From an uncultured Sutterella sp. (GTDB lineage Bacteria > Pseudomonadota > Gammaproteobacteria > Burkholderiales > Burkholderiaceae_F), in assembly GCA_902477615.1 (NCBI GenBank), contig CABSHY010000041.1, positions 1 through 8,761 of the forward strand: a DNA stretch of 8,761 bases, written 5' to 3'. This document shows, one piece after another, positions 1-6,743 of the stretch. How positions within the stretch are numbered: position 1 is the first letter of the stretch; every line of letters starts with the position of its first letter. The notes under the pieces are model-generated. The model ran no database searches and had not been told where the DNA came from. It saw only the letters and a program-made list of their open reading frames with translations. Position numbers and translations under genes: made by a program.

Positions 1-54
<54 letters not shown>

Positions 55-60
55 GATTTC

Positions 61-93
61 AAAAAAGCGACTTTTTTCAAAGGTCGCTTTTTT
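61..93 (+). terminator. Intrinsic terminator after tRNA-Pro
   Basis: A perfect 11-bp inverted repeat, AAAAAAGCGAC (61-71) with GTCGCTTTTTT (83-93), is followed by more T-rich sequence. A few inner T-A pairs can extend it. It lies 6 bases after the CCA of the tRNA, so it should end the tRNA transcript. The A-run on one side and T-run on the other mean it could also work on the opposite strand. Confidence 0.9.
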
Positions 94-142
94 ATTTTCT
101 CCAAATCAGTCTTTCTTCCTATCCTTCAAATTTTTTCCAACG

Positions 143-148
143 TATAAT
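143..148 (+). promoter_or_regulatory. Probable -10 box of the coaE-yacG promoter
   Basis: A perfect sigma-70 -10 hexamer TATAAT lies 39 bases before the coaE start codon and downstream of the tRNA terminator, so a promoter is expected here. No convincing -35 hexamer is found 16-18 bases upstream (the sequence there is close to TATCCT). The promoter may therefore be weak or activator-dependent. Transcription would begin near 155 and give a leader of roughly 30 bases. Confidence 0.45.
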
Positions 149-187
149 TTTTCTCAGTTTCACTGAATTCTCAGACAAAGGGATAAT

Positions 188-817
188 ATGCCTTGGATTG
201 TTGGTCTTACCGGCGGCATTGGTGCCGGCAAAACATTAGCCAGTAACGCATTTGCTTCGCTCGGTGTTCCTGTCATCGACACCGATCTCATCAGTCATGC
301 CCTCACGGCACCGAACGGTCTTGCCATCGATGCAATTCATCAAAAGTTTGGCGATGAAATTTTTAACGACGCCGGTCAACTTGATCGCGCCAAGATGCGA
401 GAATTGGTTTTTAAAGATGCAGAAAAACGACAAGCGCTTGAAGCCATTTTGCATCCGCTCATTGCTCAAGTGGCGATGGCTTCAATTGCTCAGCATAGTG
501 ACGCACCGTACGTAATTTTGGTCGTTCCCCTTTTGGCAGAAAGTTCTGCTTGGCTCGATCGTTGTGATCGTGTTTTAGTGATTGACTGTGAGGTTGAAAC
601 ACAAATTGAACGCGTTATGGCACGCTCCGGATTATCGCGCGAACAAACGCAAGCCATCATTATGAGCCAAGCCTCTCGCGAAGCTCGTAAAGCCATTGCC
701 AACGAAGTCATTGTGAATGAATCAACGCCAGAACACGTCACTCAACAAGTAACGCGTTTACACGACTTTTACCTTCAAATGGCCAGTCAATCCCCCAAAA
801 GTGGAGAACCAGTATGA
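188..817 (+). CDS. coaE: Dephospho-CoA kinase
   Basis: CoaE performs the last step of coenzyme A synthesis: ATP-dependent phosphorylation of the 3'-hydroxyl of the ribose in dephospho-CoA, in the cytoplasm. The 209-aa protein has the usual family length. Its N-terminus carries a textbook P-loop, GLTGGIGAGKT (residues 6-16), followed by the D31-x-D33 pair (IDTDLIS) typical of the CoA kinase active site. A HPLI segment and a conserved VPLL segment follow in the expected order. The ATG is chosen because AAAGGGA (177-183) lies 4 bases upstream and the P-loop begins within the first 20 residues. The last bases overlap the yacG start as ATGA, so the two genes are probably translationally coupled. 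In many beta- and gammaproteobacteria zapD lies between or beside these genes; it is absent here. Confidence 0.97.
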   Translation: MPWIVGLTGGIGAGKTLASNAFASLGVPVIDTDLISHALTAPNGLAIDAIHQKFGDEIFNDAGQLDRAKMRELVFKDAEKRQALEAILHPLIAQVAMASIAQHSDAPYVILVVPLLAESSAWLDRCDRVLVIDCEVETQIERVMARSGLSREQTQAIIMSQASREARKAIANEVIVNESTPEHVTQQVTRLHDFYLQMASQSPKSGEPV

Positions 818-1038
818 TCGTTAAATGCCCTACGTGCGGAAAGTCTGTTGAGTGGTCAGATAAGTTCCTCTATCGACCGTTTTGCAGTGAACGCTGCAAG
901 TTAATTGATTTGGGTGAATGGGCCAGTGACAGTTATGTCATTCGTGGCGAAGCCATGCAAAACTCTTCAAACGAAGCCGACGAATTAGCCCAAAAGCTCT
1001 TTTCCTCCATACCGGAAGAAAAGAGCCAAAACAAATAG
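814..1038 (+). CDS. yacG: DNA gyrase inhibitor YacG (small zinc protein)
   Basis: YacG is a small zinc protein that, in E. coli, binds the GyrB subunit and inhibits DNA gyrase. The 74-aa product has four cysteine ligands arranged CX2C and CX3C (C5, C8, C24, C28), then the family signature LIDLGEWASDSYVI. The C-terminal tail is acidic and probably disordered. The ATG overlaps the coaE stop codon (ATGA), and GGAGAA (803-808) gives a good ribosome binding site inside the coaE end. The stop codon TAG at 1036-1038 directly abuts the stop codon of the convergent mutT gene, so its terminator must lie inside mutT; a candidate is at 1061-1088. Confidence 0.95.
   Translation: MIVKCPTCGKSVEWSDKFLYRPFCSERCKLIDLGEWASDSYVIRGEAMQNSSNEADELAQKLFSSIPEEKSQNK
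992..1026 (-). terminator. Candidate mutT terminator inside yacG
   Basis: On the - strand a 9-bp perfect stem, GCTCTTTTC (arms at 1018-1026 and 996-1004), closes a 13-base loop and is followed directly by TTTT (992-995). On the + strand the same hairpin is not followed by a T-run, so it would act only on transcripts coming out of mutT. The stem is AT-rich and the T-run short, so its efficiency may be modest. It lies wholly within the yacG coding sequence. Confidence 0.5.
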
Positions 1039-1905
1039 CTAGATTTTCTCAATCCAACCATGCGCCCCATGCGGGCGCAAATGTTTTTCATTGTCGATTC
1101 GAACATTGCTTAAATAAATAGGAAGCGGATTTTCCATCAAAAGTCGCTCCCAAGCACTTGATCCAACACGAACAAATTCAGGTGCCCAAGCAAATAAAAC
1201 ACCGGCTTGTTCATAGGCATCCCAAGCTTGCGGTTCTGCGGGGCCTGCAATATTTTCATGCATTGCCAAGGGCAAGTCTTCGACCTCTTCCAAATACACA
1301 CCATCGGCTTGCTTTTGAAGTTCTTCAGAGCATTTTGCGCTAACCCAGAAACTCTTTACCCCAAATCGTTCCAACTCAGAGCGCCAAAAATCGATTTCTG
1401 ACGCATTTTTCACGCCAAGCATAACTGCGTCAAATTGACGACCATCTTGCGCTTCTAAAGCGTTTAAAACCGTTTCCTTATCACTTTCTAAGCGCATCCA
1501 ATGTTTGGGAAGTGCCAACCAACGGGCCAAGGGTTTCGTTGCTGGCAACATGGGTTCCGGCCACTTATCTAAATCAAAGAAACCAAAGGACTGATGTTCC
1601 AATGACCGGGGCTCGCAGCTATAGTCCCAACAACGCAAAAAATGCAATTTCACACAGGCATGAGGATACTCATGAATAACCGTAACCCAGGGAGAACTCG
1701 CATGAATTTTCATGCCTAACTCTTCTCTCATTTCACGAACAAGTGCTGCGTGAGGCGTTTCACCAAATTCCATCTTACCGCCCGGAAACTCCCACCACCC
1801 AGCATAGACCTTGCCTTCCGGGCGAGAACTGATTAAACATTGGCCTTGCTCATTAAATAAAACGCCACAGGAGACGAGAGTGACAGCTCGAGAGGGTTGA
1901 TTCAT
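1039..1905 (-). CDS. mutT: MutT-like Nudix hydrolase with a degenerate ThiE-like C-terminal domain
   Basis: The N-terminal domain (about residues 5-135) is a MutT-type Nudix hydrolase, expected to turn oxidised dGTP (8-oxo-dGTP) into its monophosphate and so prevent A:T to C:G transversions. The Nudix box GX5EX7REUXEEXGU is perfect: G43, E49, R57-E58, E61-E62, G64. The C-terminal half (about 140-288) resembles thiamine-phosphate synthase (ThiE/TenI): QADGVYLEEVEDLP recalls the ThiE motif GADGVHLGQxDLP, and the closing GAHGWI recalls a ThiE strand. Substrate-binding residues appear lost, so this half is unlikely to make thiamine phosphate. Nudix-ThiE-like fusions are known at the MutT locus in proteobacteria. 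GAGG (1916-1919) lies 10 bases before the ATG. The gene follows secA by 55 bp and its stop codon abuts that of yacG. Confidence 0.9.
   Translation of the reverse strand: MNQPSRAVTLVSCGVLFNEQGQCLISSRPEGKVYAGWWEFPGGKMEFGETPHAALVREMREELGMKIHASSPWVTVIHEYPHACVKLHFLRCWDYSCEPRSLEHQSFGFFDLDKWPEPMLPATKPLARWLALPKHWMRLESDKETVLNALEAQDGRQFDAVMLGVKNASEIDFWRSELERFGVKSFWVSAKCSEELQKQADGVYLEEVEDLPLAMHENIAGPAEPQAWDAYEQAGVLFAWAPEFVRVGSSAWERLLMENPLPIYLSNVRIDNEKHLRPHGAHGWIEKI
1061..1088 (+). terminator. Candidate coaE-yacG terminator inside mutT
   Basis: A GC-rich 7-bp perfect stem, TGCGCCC (1061-1067) with GGGCGCA (1073-1079), closes a 5-base loop. After a 4-base gap it is followed by TTTTT (1084-1088). This is a plausible intrinsic terminator for + strand transcription leaving yacG, 23 bases past its stop. 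It lies within the last codons of mutT (around the RPHGAHG segment). The - strand side lacks a T-run. Confidence 0.6.
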
Positions 1906-1925
1906 TTTTCTATTTCCTCAAATTG

Positions 1926-1948
1926 AAAGAGGCGCTTTCGCGCCTCTT
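1926..1948 (-). terminator. GNRA-loop hairpin between secA and mutT
   Basis: On the - strand a 9-bp perfect stem, AAGAGGCGC/GCGCCTCTT (arms 1940-1948 and 1927-1935), is closed by the stable tetraloop GAAA (1936-1939). It sits 12 bases after the secA stop. The following sequence has only two or three consecutive T's, so this may be a weak or partial terminator, or a 3'-end stabiliser, letting some transcripts read through into mutT. Confidence 0.6.
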
Positions 1949-1960
1949 AGTTGTCATTGA

Positions 1961-4750
1961 TTAGGCAATGTGGCCGTGACAGTTTTTAAACTTCTTACCG
2001 GAACCGCACGGGCATTGAGCGTTACGAGAAACACCACGCCAATCCACCTTATCTAAATCGACACCATAGGGTGACATGCCCGTGAAGGACAACTCATTGC
2101 CTTCATCATCACGCACCGTATGATTGGCTTGTTCACCTTGCAACTCTCGGGCACCTTGAGCCTTTTGAGCAGCTTGGTCAGCCATCATTTGAGCTTGGGC
2201 TTCAGCGTCTTGAGCTAAGCGTTGTTGCTCTTCCATTTCTTCACGCGTTTGGACATGAACCGTCATCATCACGCGCATAACGTTTTCACGCACACGATCC
2301 AACAACGTTTCAAACATGGCAAAGGCTTCACGCTTATACTCTTGCTTCGGTTGCTTTTGAGCATAGCCACGCAAATAAATGCCTTGACGCAAGGCATCCA
2401 AAGCTGTAATGTGAGAGCGCCAGATGTGATCCAACACTTGTAACGTCACTTGACGGGCAAAGTCAGACATGGCTTGAGCACCGGCCAACTCGACCTTTTC
2501 ATTGTAGATGCGATCTGCTTCAGCGACCAACATTTCCAACAAGTCTTCATCGGTCACAGAATTGCTCTTTTCCAATTGAGCTTCGAAGTCCATGCTGATA
2601 CCCCATTCATTGGCAAGCACCTCTTGCAATCCCTTCAAATCCCATTGTTCTTCAACCGTATCAGCAGGCACAAAAGCACGGAACAAGTCCGTAAAGAACC
2701 CGTGACGCAAGCTCGTTATCATTTCGCTCATGTCTTGGCTTTCGAGGATTTCGTTACGTAAGCGATAAATCTCACGACGTTGGTCATTTTGAACGTCATC
2801 GAATTCGAGCAATTGCTTACGAATATCGTAGTTACGACCTTCCACCTTACGTTGAGCACTTTCAATCATGCGAGAAAGCATGTTGGACTCAATGGCCACG
2901 CCTTCTTCAAGATTTAACTTATCGGCAATAGCACGCATACGGTCACCACCGAAGATGCGCAACAACGGGTCTTCCATCGACAAATAAAAGCATGAAGAAC
3001 CCGGGTCACCTTGACGACCGGCACGACCGCGCAATTGGTTGTCAATACGACGGGATTCGTGACGTTCACTACCGATAATGCGCAAACCACCGGCTTGAAC
3101 AACCTTTTCGTGTTCAACCTTCCAAGCTTCACGCATCTTTTCGATTTCAGCCGTCTTTTGTTCTTCGGTCAATTCTTCATTCTTTTGGATGGAATCAATA
3201 ATCTTATTAATGCCACCCCCCAACACGATGTCGGTACCACGACCGGCCATGTTGGTAGCAATGGTCACCATGCCAGGGCGACCGGCTTCAAGTACGATTT
3301 GTGCTTCTTTTTCGTGTTGCTTAGCATTTAAGACATTGTGGCTAATGCCTTCTTTCGTCAACAATTGGCTCAAAGCTTCAGAGTTCTCAATTGAGGTCGT
3401 CCCCAAAAGCACCGGTTGTTCACGTTGGCAACATTCTTTGATGTCTTCAACAATGGCACGATACTTTTCGTCAACCGTGCGGAAAACCTTGTCTTGTTGG
3501 TCATCACGAATCATCGCACGATGGGTCGGAATCACAACCGTTTCCAAACCGTAAATGTCTTGGAATTCGTAAGCTTCCGTATCGGCCGTACCCGTCATAC
3601 CGGACAACTTCGTATACATACGGAAGTAGTTTTGGAACGTAATAGAAGCAAACGTTTGATTTTCTTGATTGATTTTCACACCTTCCTTAGCTTCAACAGC
3701 TTGGTGCAAACCTTCAGACCAGCGACGACCCGGCATCAAACGACCCGTAAATTCGTCAACGATCACGATTTCGCCGTTTTGCACAACATAGTGTTGGTCG
3801 CGCTTAAAGAGAGCGTGAGCTCGCAAACTGGCTTGCAAATGGTGCATCAAAATGATGTTTTGACCGGAGTACAAACTTTGACCGGCTGGAATCATGCCGC
3901 GTTCTGTCAAAATTTGTTCAATGTGTTCATGACCGGCTTCAGAAATGTAGACTTGATGAGCCTTTTCATCGACCCAATAATCACCTTCACCGTCTTCGGT
4001 TGCTTGACGCGTCAAAAGTGACGGAATCTCGTTGATTTGAGCATAGAGATCGGTATTGTCATCGGCCGGGCCCGAAATAATCAACGGCGTACGGGCTTCG
4101 TCAATCAAAATGGAGTCCACTTCGTCAACGATAGCATAAGCCAAACCGCGTTGGCGACGGTGGTTAATGTCGTACTCCATGTTGTCACGCAAGTAGTCGA
4201 AACCGAATTCGTTATTGGTACCGTACGTGATATCGGCAGCGTAAGCCAACACCTTTTCTTCGTTGGGTTGTTGGCTATAAATCGTACCGACGCTCAAACC
4301 TAAGAAATTGTAGAGGCGGCCCATCCATTCGGCGTCACGGCGAGCCAAATAATCATTGACCGTCACAACGTGTACACCCTTGGCAGGCAACGCATTTAAG
4401 TAAACGGCTAACGTTGCCGTCAAAGTCTTACCTTCACCGGTACGCATTTCAGCAATCTTGCCATCATTGAGCACCATACCGCCGATTAACTGCACATCAA
4501 AGTGACGCATGCCCAACACACGGACACTGGCTTCACGAACGACTGCGAAAGCTTCAGGCAACAATGCTTCTAAGGTTTCACCCTTGGCCAAACGATCGCG
4601 AAATTCTTGTGTTTTGGCTTGAAGTTGCTCATCCGTGAGCGCCTTCATCGAATCTTCCAATTTGTTGATAGCGACACATTGGCGACGATATTGTTTAATC
4701 AAGCGATCGTTACGACTGCCGAAAATTTTGGTTAAAAGCTCAGAAAACAT
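1961..4750 (-). CDS. secA: Preprotein translocase ATPase SecA
   Basis: SecA is the motor that pushes unfolded preproteins through the SecYEG channel of the inner membrane. The 929-aa protein is slightly longer than the 901-aa E. coli protein. Visible motifs in order are: the Walker A motif GEGKT at 105-109, at the same numbering as E. coli; the HVVTVNDYLARRDAEW segment near 130-145; the Walker B region DEVDSILIDEARTPLI near 210-225; TGTADTEA; the helicase motifs MAGRGTDIVLGG and QLRGRAGRQGDPGSS in motor domain 2; and a C-terminal SEC-C zinc motif with C913, C915, C924 and H925, used for SecB and lipid contacts. A Q- and A-rich charged linker precedes that tail. The ATG has AAGG 9 bases upstream. 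Upstream lies a divergent region shared with dciA and containing a hairpin at 4800-4832. No SecM gene is recognisable. Confidence 0.99.
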   Translation of the reverse strand: MFSELLTKIFGSRNDRLIKQYRRQCVAINKLEDSMKALTDEQLQAKTQEFRDRLAKGETLEALLPEAFAVVREASVRVLGMRHFDVQLIGGMVLNDGKIAEMRTGEGKTLTATLAVYLNALPAKGVHVVTVNDYLARRDAEWMGRLYNFLGLSVGTIYSQQPNEEKVLAYAADITYGTNNEFGFDYLRDNMEYDINHRRQRGLAYAIVDEVDSILIDEARTPLIISGPADDNTDLYAQINEIPSLLTRQATEDGEGDYWVDEKAHQVYISEAGHEHIEQILTERGMIPAGQSLYSGQNIILMHHLQASLRAHALFKRDQHYVVQNGEIVIVDEFTGRLMPGRRWSEGLHQAVEAKEGVKINQENQTFASITFQNYFRMYTKLSGMTGTADTEAYEFQDIYGLETVVIPTHRAMIRDDQQDKVFRTVDEKYRAIVEDIKECCQREQPVLLGTTSIENSEALSQLLTKEGISHNVLNAKQHEKEAQIVLEAGRPGMVTIATNMAGRGTDIVLGGGINKIIDSIQKNEELTEEQKTAEIEKMREAWKVEHEKVVQAGGLRIIGSERHESRRIDNQLRGRAGRQGDPGSSCFYLSMEDPLLRIFGGDRMRAIADKLNLEEGVAIESNMLSRMIESAQRKVEGRNYDIRKQLLEFDDVQNDQRREIYRLRNEILESQDMSEMITSLRHGFFTDLFRAFVPADTVEEQWDLKGLQEVLANEWGISMDFEAQLEKSNSVTDEDLLEMLVAEADRIYNEKVELAGAQAMSDFARQVTLQVLDHIWRSHITALDALRQGIYLRGYAQKQPKQEYKREAFAMFETLLDRVRENVMRVMMTVHVQTREEMEEQQRLAQDAEAQAQMMADQAAQKAQGARELQGEQANHTVRDDEGNELSFTGMSPYGVDLDKVDWRGVSRNAQCPCGSGKKFKNCHGHIA

Positions 4751-4799
4751 CTTTAAATACCTTAATCCCGTCCCCTAATACCCTCAGGAAACAGATTTA

Positions 4800-4832
4800 G
4801 AAAGCAACTGAAATGCGTTTACGGTTGCTTTC
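4800..4832 (-). promoter_or_regulatory. Hairpin in the secA leader
   Basis: A 9-bp perfect inverted repeat, GAAAGCAAC (4800-4808) with GTTGCTTTC (4824-4832), can be extended inward by a G-T and a G-C pair, a single bulged base and three A-T pairs. This gives about 14 bp closing a 4-base loop. It lies about 50 bases before the secA ATG, in what should be the secA 5' leader. Neither side has a following T-run, so it does not look like a terminator. A leader structure that controls secA translation or mRNA stability is one possibility. Confidence 0.5.
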
Positions 4833-4854
4833 GTTGTACAATCCATAGCGTTGA

Positions 4855-4860
4855 ATTATC
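4855..4860 (-). promoter_or_regulatory. Possible -10 box for secA
   Basis: On the - strand the hexamer GATAAT (a 5/6 match to TATAAT) sits about 105 bases before the secA start. The matching -35 position reads TCAAAA, a poor match, so this promoter call is weak. Transcription would begin near 4848 and would place the 4800-4832 hairpin in the leader. Confidence 0.3.
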
Positions 4861-4898
4861 GCACATTAACAGGGCTTTTTTGACTATTTTTCCCTTGA

Positions 4899-4924
4899 AA
4901 AACGTAAGGTTTTCTTAACGTTTT
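4899..4924. repeat. Inverted repeat upstream of dciA
   Basis: AAAACGTAAG (4899-4908) and CTT-ACGTTTT (4914-4924, with one extra A at 4917) form an imperfect 10-bp inverted repeat around a GTTTT loop, ending 31 bases before the dciA ATG. It may be an operator-like site or an RNA hairpin in the dciA leader. It has no terminator-like T-run after it. TTGACT (4880-4885) and TTGAAA (4895-4900) nearby are -35-like, but no good -10 box is paired with either. Confidence 0.35.
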
Positions 4925-4955
4925 GTGACGAATATTGAATTTTGGAGCACGCACC

Positions 4956-5408
4956 ATGAGAGATATGCGAAATTTCCACCAAATCTTGGAAAATCAAGGT
5001 GCAGATTCGTTTTTAAAAATGGAATTGCAAAGCGCCCGACTCAAGACTTTGATTGCTCAAGCTTGCGTTTCTAAAGGTGTGCGAATCGACATTATGAATT
5101 GCACGCATGTGACCCATCAGCCACAAGGCATCACTATTAACACCGTCACGCCAACGATGGCTAATCGCCTCAAACAGATTCAGCCCACCATTGAAAAAAA
5201 ACTTTTTGATGCCGGAATTACCGCTCCAATCATTGCGATTCGAAGCGGGAAAATCACCGCGCTTGCTCAGCCCGAAGCCTATCCCAAAGGAGAGTCTCGC
5301 ATTGCTCCGCCTGAGGCTGCACAACAAGTCTACGAAGAAGCACAGTTAGCTAAAGATGATGATGTTAGAGAGGCTCTAGAGCGCTTAGCGCAAGCACTTA
5401 AGGCGTAG
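4956..5408 (+). CDS. dciA: DciA-family (DUF721) replicative helicase loader
   Basis: The 150-aa product matches the DUF721/DciA pattern in layout and position. An N-terminal helical start with the SARLKTLIAQACV segment is followed by a KH-like stretch whose core is GITINTVTPTMANRLKQIQP. A low-complexity acidic tail with a final short helix ends the protein. DciA proteins help load or operate the replicative helicase DnaB in bacteria that lack DnaC/DnaI. The gene lies between lpxC and secA, where DUF721 genes occur in Pseudomonas and other proteobacteria, but here it is on the opposite strand from both. The start is ATG 4956 because GGAG (4944-4947) lies 8 bases upstream; an in-frame TTG at 4935 would include that ribosome site and is rejected. 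The last 11 bases overlap the end of the convergent lipoprotein gene. The family assignment rests on pattern and context, not a search. Confidence 0.75.
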   Translation: MRDMRNFHQILENQGADSFLKMELQSARLKTLIAQACVSKGVRIDIMNCTHVTHQPQGITINTVTPTMANRLKQIQPTIEKKLFDAGITAPIIAIRSGKITALAQPEAYPKGESRIAPPEAAQQVYEEAQLAKDDDVREALERLAQALKA

Positions 5409-5832
5409 TTGTCGGCGCAATGTAGGCAGGCATTCTTTCTTGGTCTTGACGGGCATACATATTTTCTAGGTACGCAACCAATACATCCATGTTGACAGGC
5501 GTCTTAATCGCCCCCTCACGCTCATGGTAGATAATCAAATGGGCATCAACGCTCAAGCGCCCGTAATTCAGATAGCCTGCCACTTTTTGCATCACATCAA
5601 CGGCTTTAGGATGTTGGCGTTGAAACGCTCTAAGAAGTTTTCTGACACGATCGTCTCGCGTCAATTCAATTGCACGATCTTGTTCACGAATCATGAACTG
5701 TTGTGATGGCGTGGCCATCTCTCTGATGACTACTGCCGTGGGATCTGTGGGTGGCGTCGAGCACCCCAAAAGTGACACCGAAATGATGCCACTCAACAAC
5801 CAACCAAGTCGTTTATCGACATTAAAGCGCAT
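5398..5832 (-). CDS. Small lipoprotein of unknown function, coupled to lpxC
   Basis: I do not recognise the family. The 144-aa product starts with a lipoprotein signal: a basic n-region (VDKR), a hydrophobic core from about residue 9 to 22, and a lipobox LLGC with Cys24. Ser at +2 favours sorting to the outer membrane. The mature part is charged and probably helical, with a REQDRAIELTRDDRVRKLL segment, a NYGRLSVDAHLIIYH segment and a proline/threonine-rich end. The ATG at 5832 overlaps the lpxC stop region (ATGCGCTTTAA, 11 bases), which suggests translational coupling. An upstream in-frame TTG at 5877 lies deep inside lpxC and would put an odd extension before the signal peptide, so it is not used. 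The 3' end overlaps dciA by 11 bases. The context hints at an envelope role, but nothing in the sequence shows one. Confidence 0.75.
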   Translation of the reverse strand: MRFNVDKRLGWLLSGIISVSLLGCSTPPTDPTAVVIREMATPSQQFMIREQDRAIELTRDDRVRKLLRAFQRQHPKAVDVMQKVAGYLNYGRLSVDAHLIIYHEREGAIKTPVNMDVLVAYLENMYARQDQERMPAYIAPTTTP

Positions 5833-6733
5833 TCGCACGTTCCAGGGCAAAATCCTCGGGATAATCTTTGCCTTCAAACGTTGCCCATTCCCAAGCGGTG
5901 GGATCGGCTAAAAGAGCCCTTAACAATTGGTTATTTAATCCATGACCGGATTTATAGGCACTGTAGCGAGCCAATAGAGGATGGCCTAAAACATAAAGGT
6001 CACCCATGGCGTCCAAAATCTTGTGTTTGACAAACTCGTCTTGGGCACGAAGACCGTCACGATTAAGGATTTTAGCCTCGTCCATCACAACGGCATTTTC
6101 AAGCGTACCGCCTTGAGCTAAGCCGATTGAACGAAGCATTTCAACGTCTTGAACGAAACCGAAGGTACGAGCTCGAGAAACGGCATTCTTGTACGTTGTT
6201 TCTGCCATATCAACTTCGGTAAATTGCACCGTTGCATCAATCGCAGGATGACCGAAATTAATGGAAAAAGCGAGCTTATAACCTTCATGAGGTTCAAGCA
6301 TTGCCCATTTGTCACCATCGATCACCTTAACGGGCTTTAACACTCGCACAAAACGCTTCGGGGCCTCTTGTTCGACCACACCAGCGGCCTGAATCAAGAA
6401 CACAAAACTCGCACCCGAACCGTCCATGATCGGAATTTCAGAAGCGTCAACATCCACATAACAGTTATCAATCCCCAAACCGCTCAACGCACTCATTAAG
6501 TGTTCAATGGTGGAGATTTTTACGTTGCCTTCATTTAAGGTCGTTGCCATTCGCGTATCGTTAACGCGAGTTGCCTCTGCAGGCATCACCACAGGCGGAT
6601 CCAAATCTACACGCGTATAAACAATGCCAGTGTCGGGTTCAGCTGGACGCAAAGTCAAACAAACTTTTTGACCCGAGTGCAAACCGATACCTACGGTCTT
6701 TAACGGCTTTTTCAACGTTCTTTGTTTCAGCAT
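5822..6733 (-). CDS. lpxC: UDP-3-O-acyl-N-acetylglucosamine deacetylase
   Basis: LpxC is the zinc deacetylase that commits UDP-3-O-acyl-GlcNAc to lipid A synthesis in the cytoplasm. The 303-aa protein begins MLKQRTLKK and continues VGIGLHSG, closely matching the E. coli start, which fixes the ATG at 6733 rather than an upstream GTG at 6772. The zinc and catalytic residues are all visible: E77-H78 in STIEHLMSAL, H237 and D241 in KHKILDAMGDLYVLG, and H264 in SGHGLNNQLL (one less than E. coli numbering). It lies 60 bp downstream of ftsZ with no terminator between, and its end overlaps the lipoprotein gene by 11 bases. There is no clear Shine-Dalgarno site; a strong hairpin (6744-6768) sits where one would be expected. 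In E. coli LpxC is degraded by FtsH through a C-terminal tail; the tail here (ending ANAL) differs in sequence. Confidence 0.98.
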   Translation of the reverse strand: MLKQRTLKKPLKTVGIGLHSGQKVCLTLRPAEPDTGIVYTRVDLDPPVVMPAEATRVNDTRMATTLNEGNVKISTIEHLMSALSGLGIDNCYVDVDASEIPIMDGSGASFVFLIQAAGVVEQEAPKRFVRVLKPVKVIDGDKWAMLEPHEGYKLAFSINFGHPAIDATVQFTEVDMAETTYKNAVSRARTFGFVQDVEMLRSIGLAQGGTLENAVVMDEAKILNRDGLRAQDEFVKHKILDAMGDLYVLGHPLLARYSAYKSGHGLNNQLLRALLADPTAWEWATFEGKDYPEDFALERANAL

Positions 6734-6743
6734 AATGGCAAGC

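Noticed and set aside
3416..4021. A 201-codon open frame on the + strand opposite secA, with several shorter ones nearby
   Set aside because: These are antisense to conserved SecA motor motifs, have no ribosome sites and no recognisable domains.
4784..4846. A SecM-type arrest peptide upstream of secA
   Set aside because: The frame has no signal sequence and no FxxxxWIxxxxGIRAGP-like motif; kept only as a low-certainty leader ORF in the findings.
4935..4955. TTG start adding 7 residues to DciA
   Set aside because: The Shine-Dalgarno GGAG at 4944-4947 lies inside this extension and is correctly spaced for ATG 4956.
5833..5877. Upstream TTG start for the lipoprotein
   Set aside because: It would place 15 residues ahead of a normal lipoprotein signal and lies deep inside lpxC; ATG 5832 gives a standard signal peptide and a typical overlap junction.
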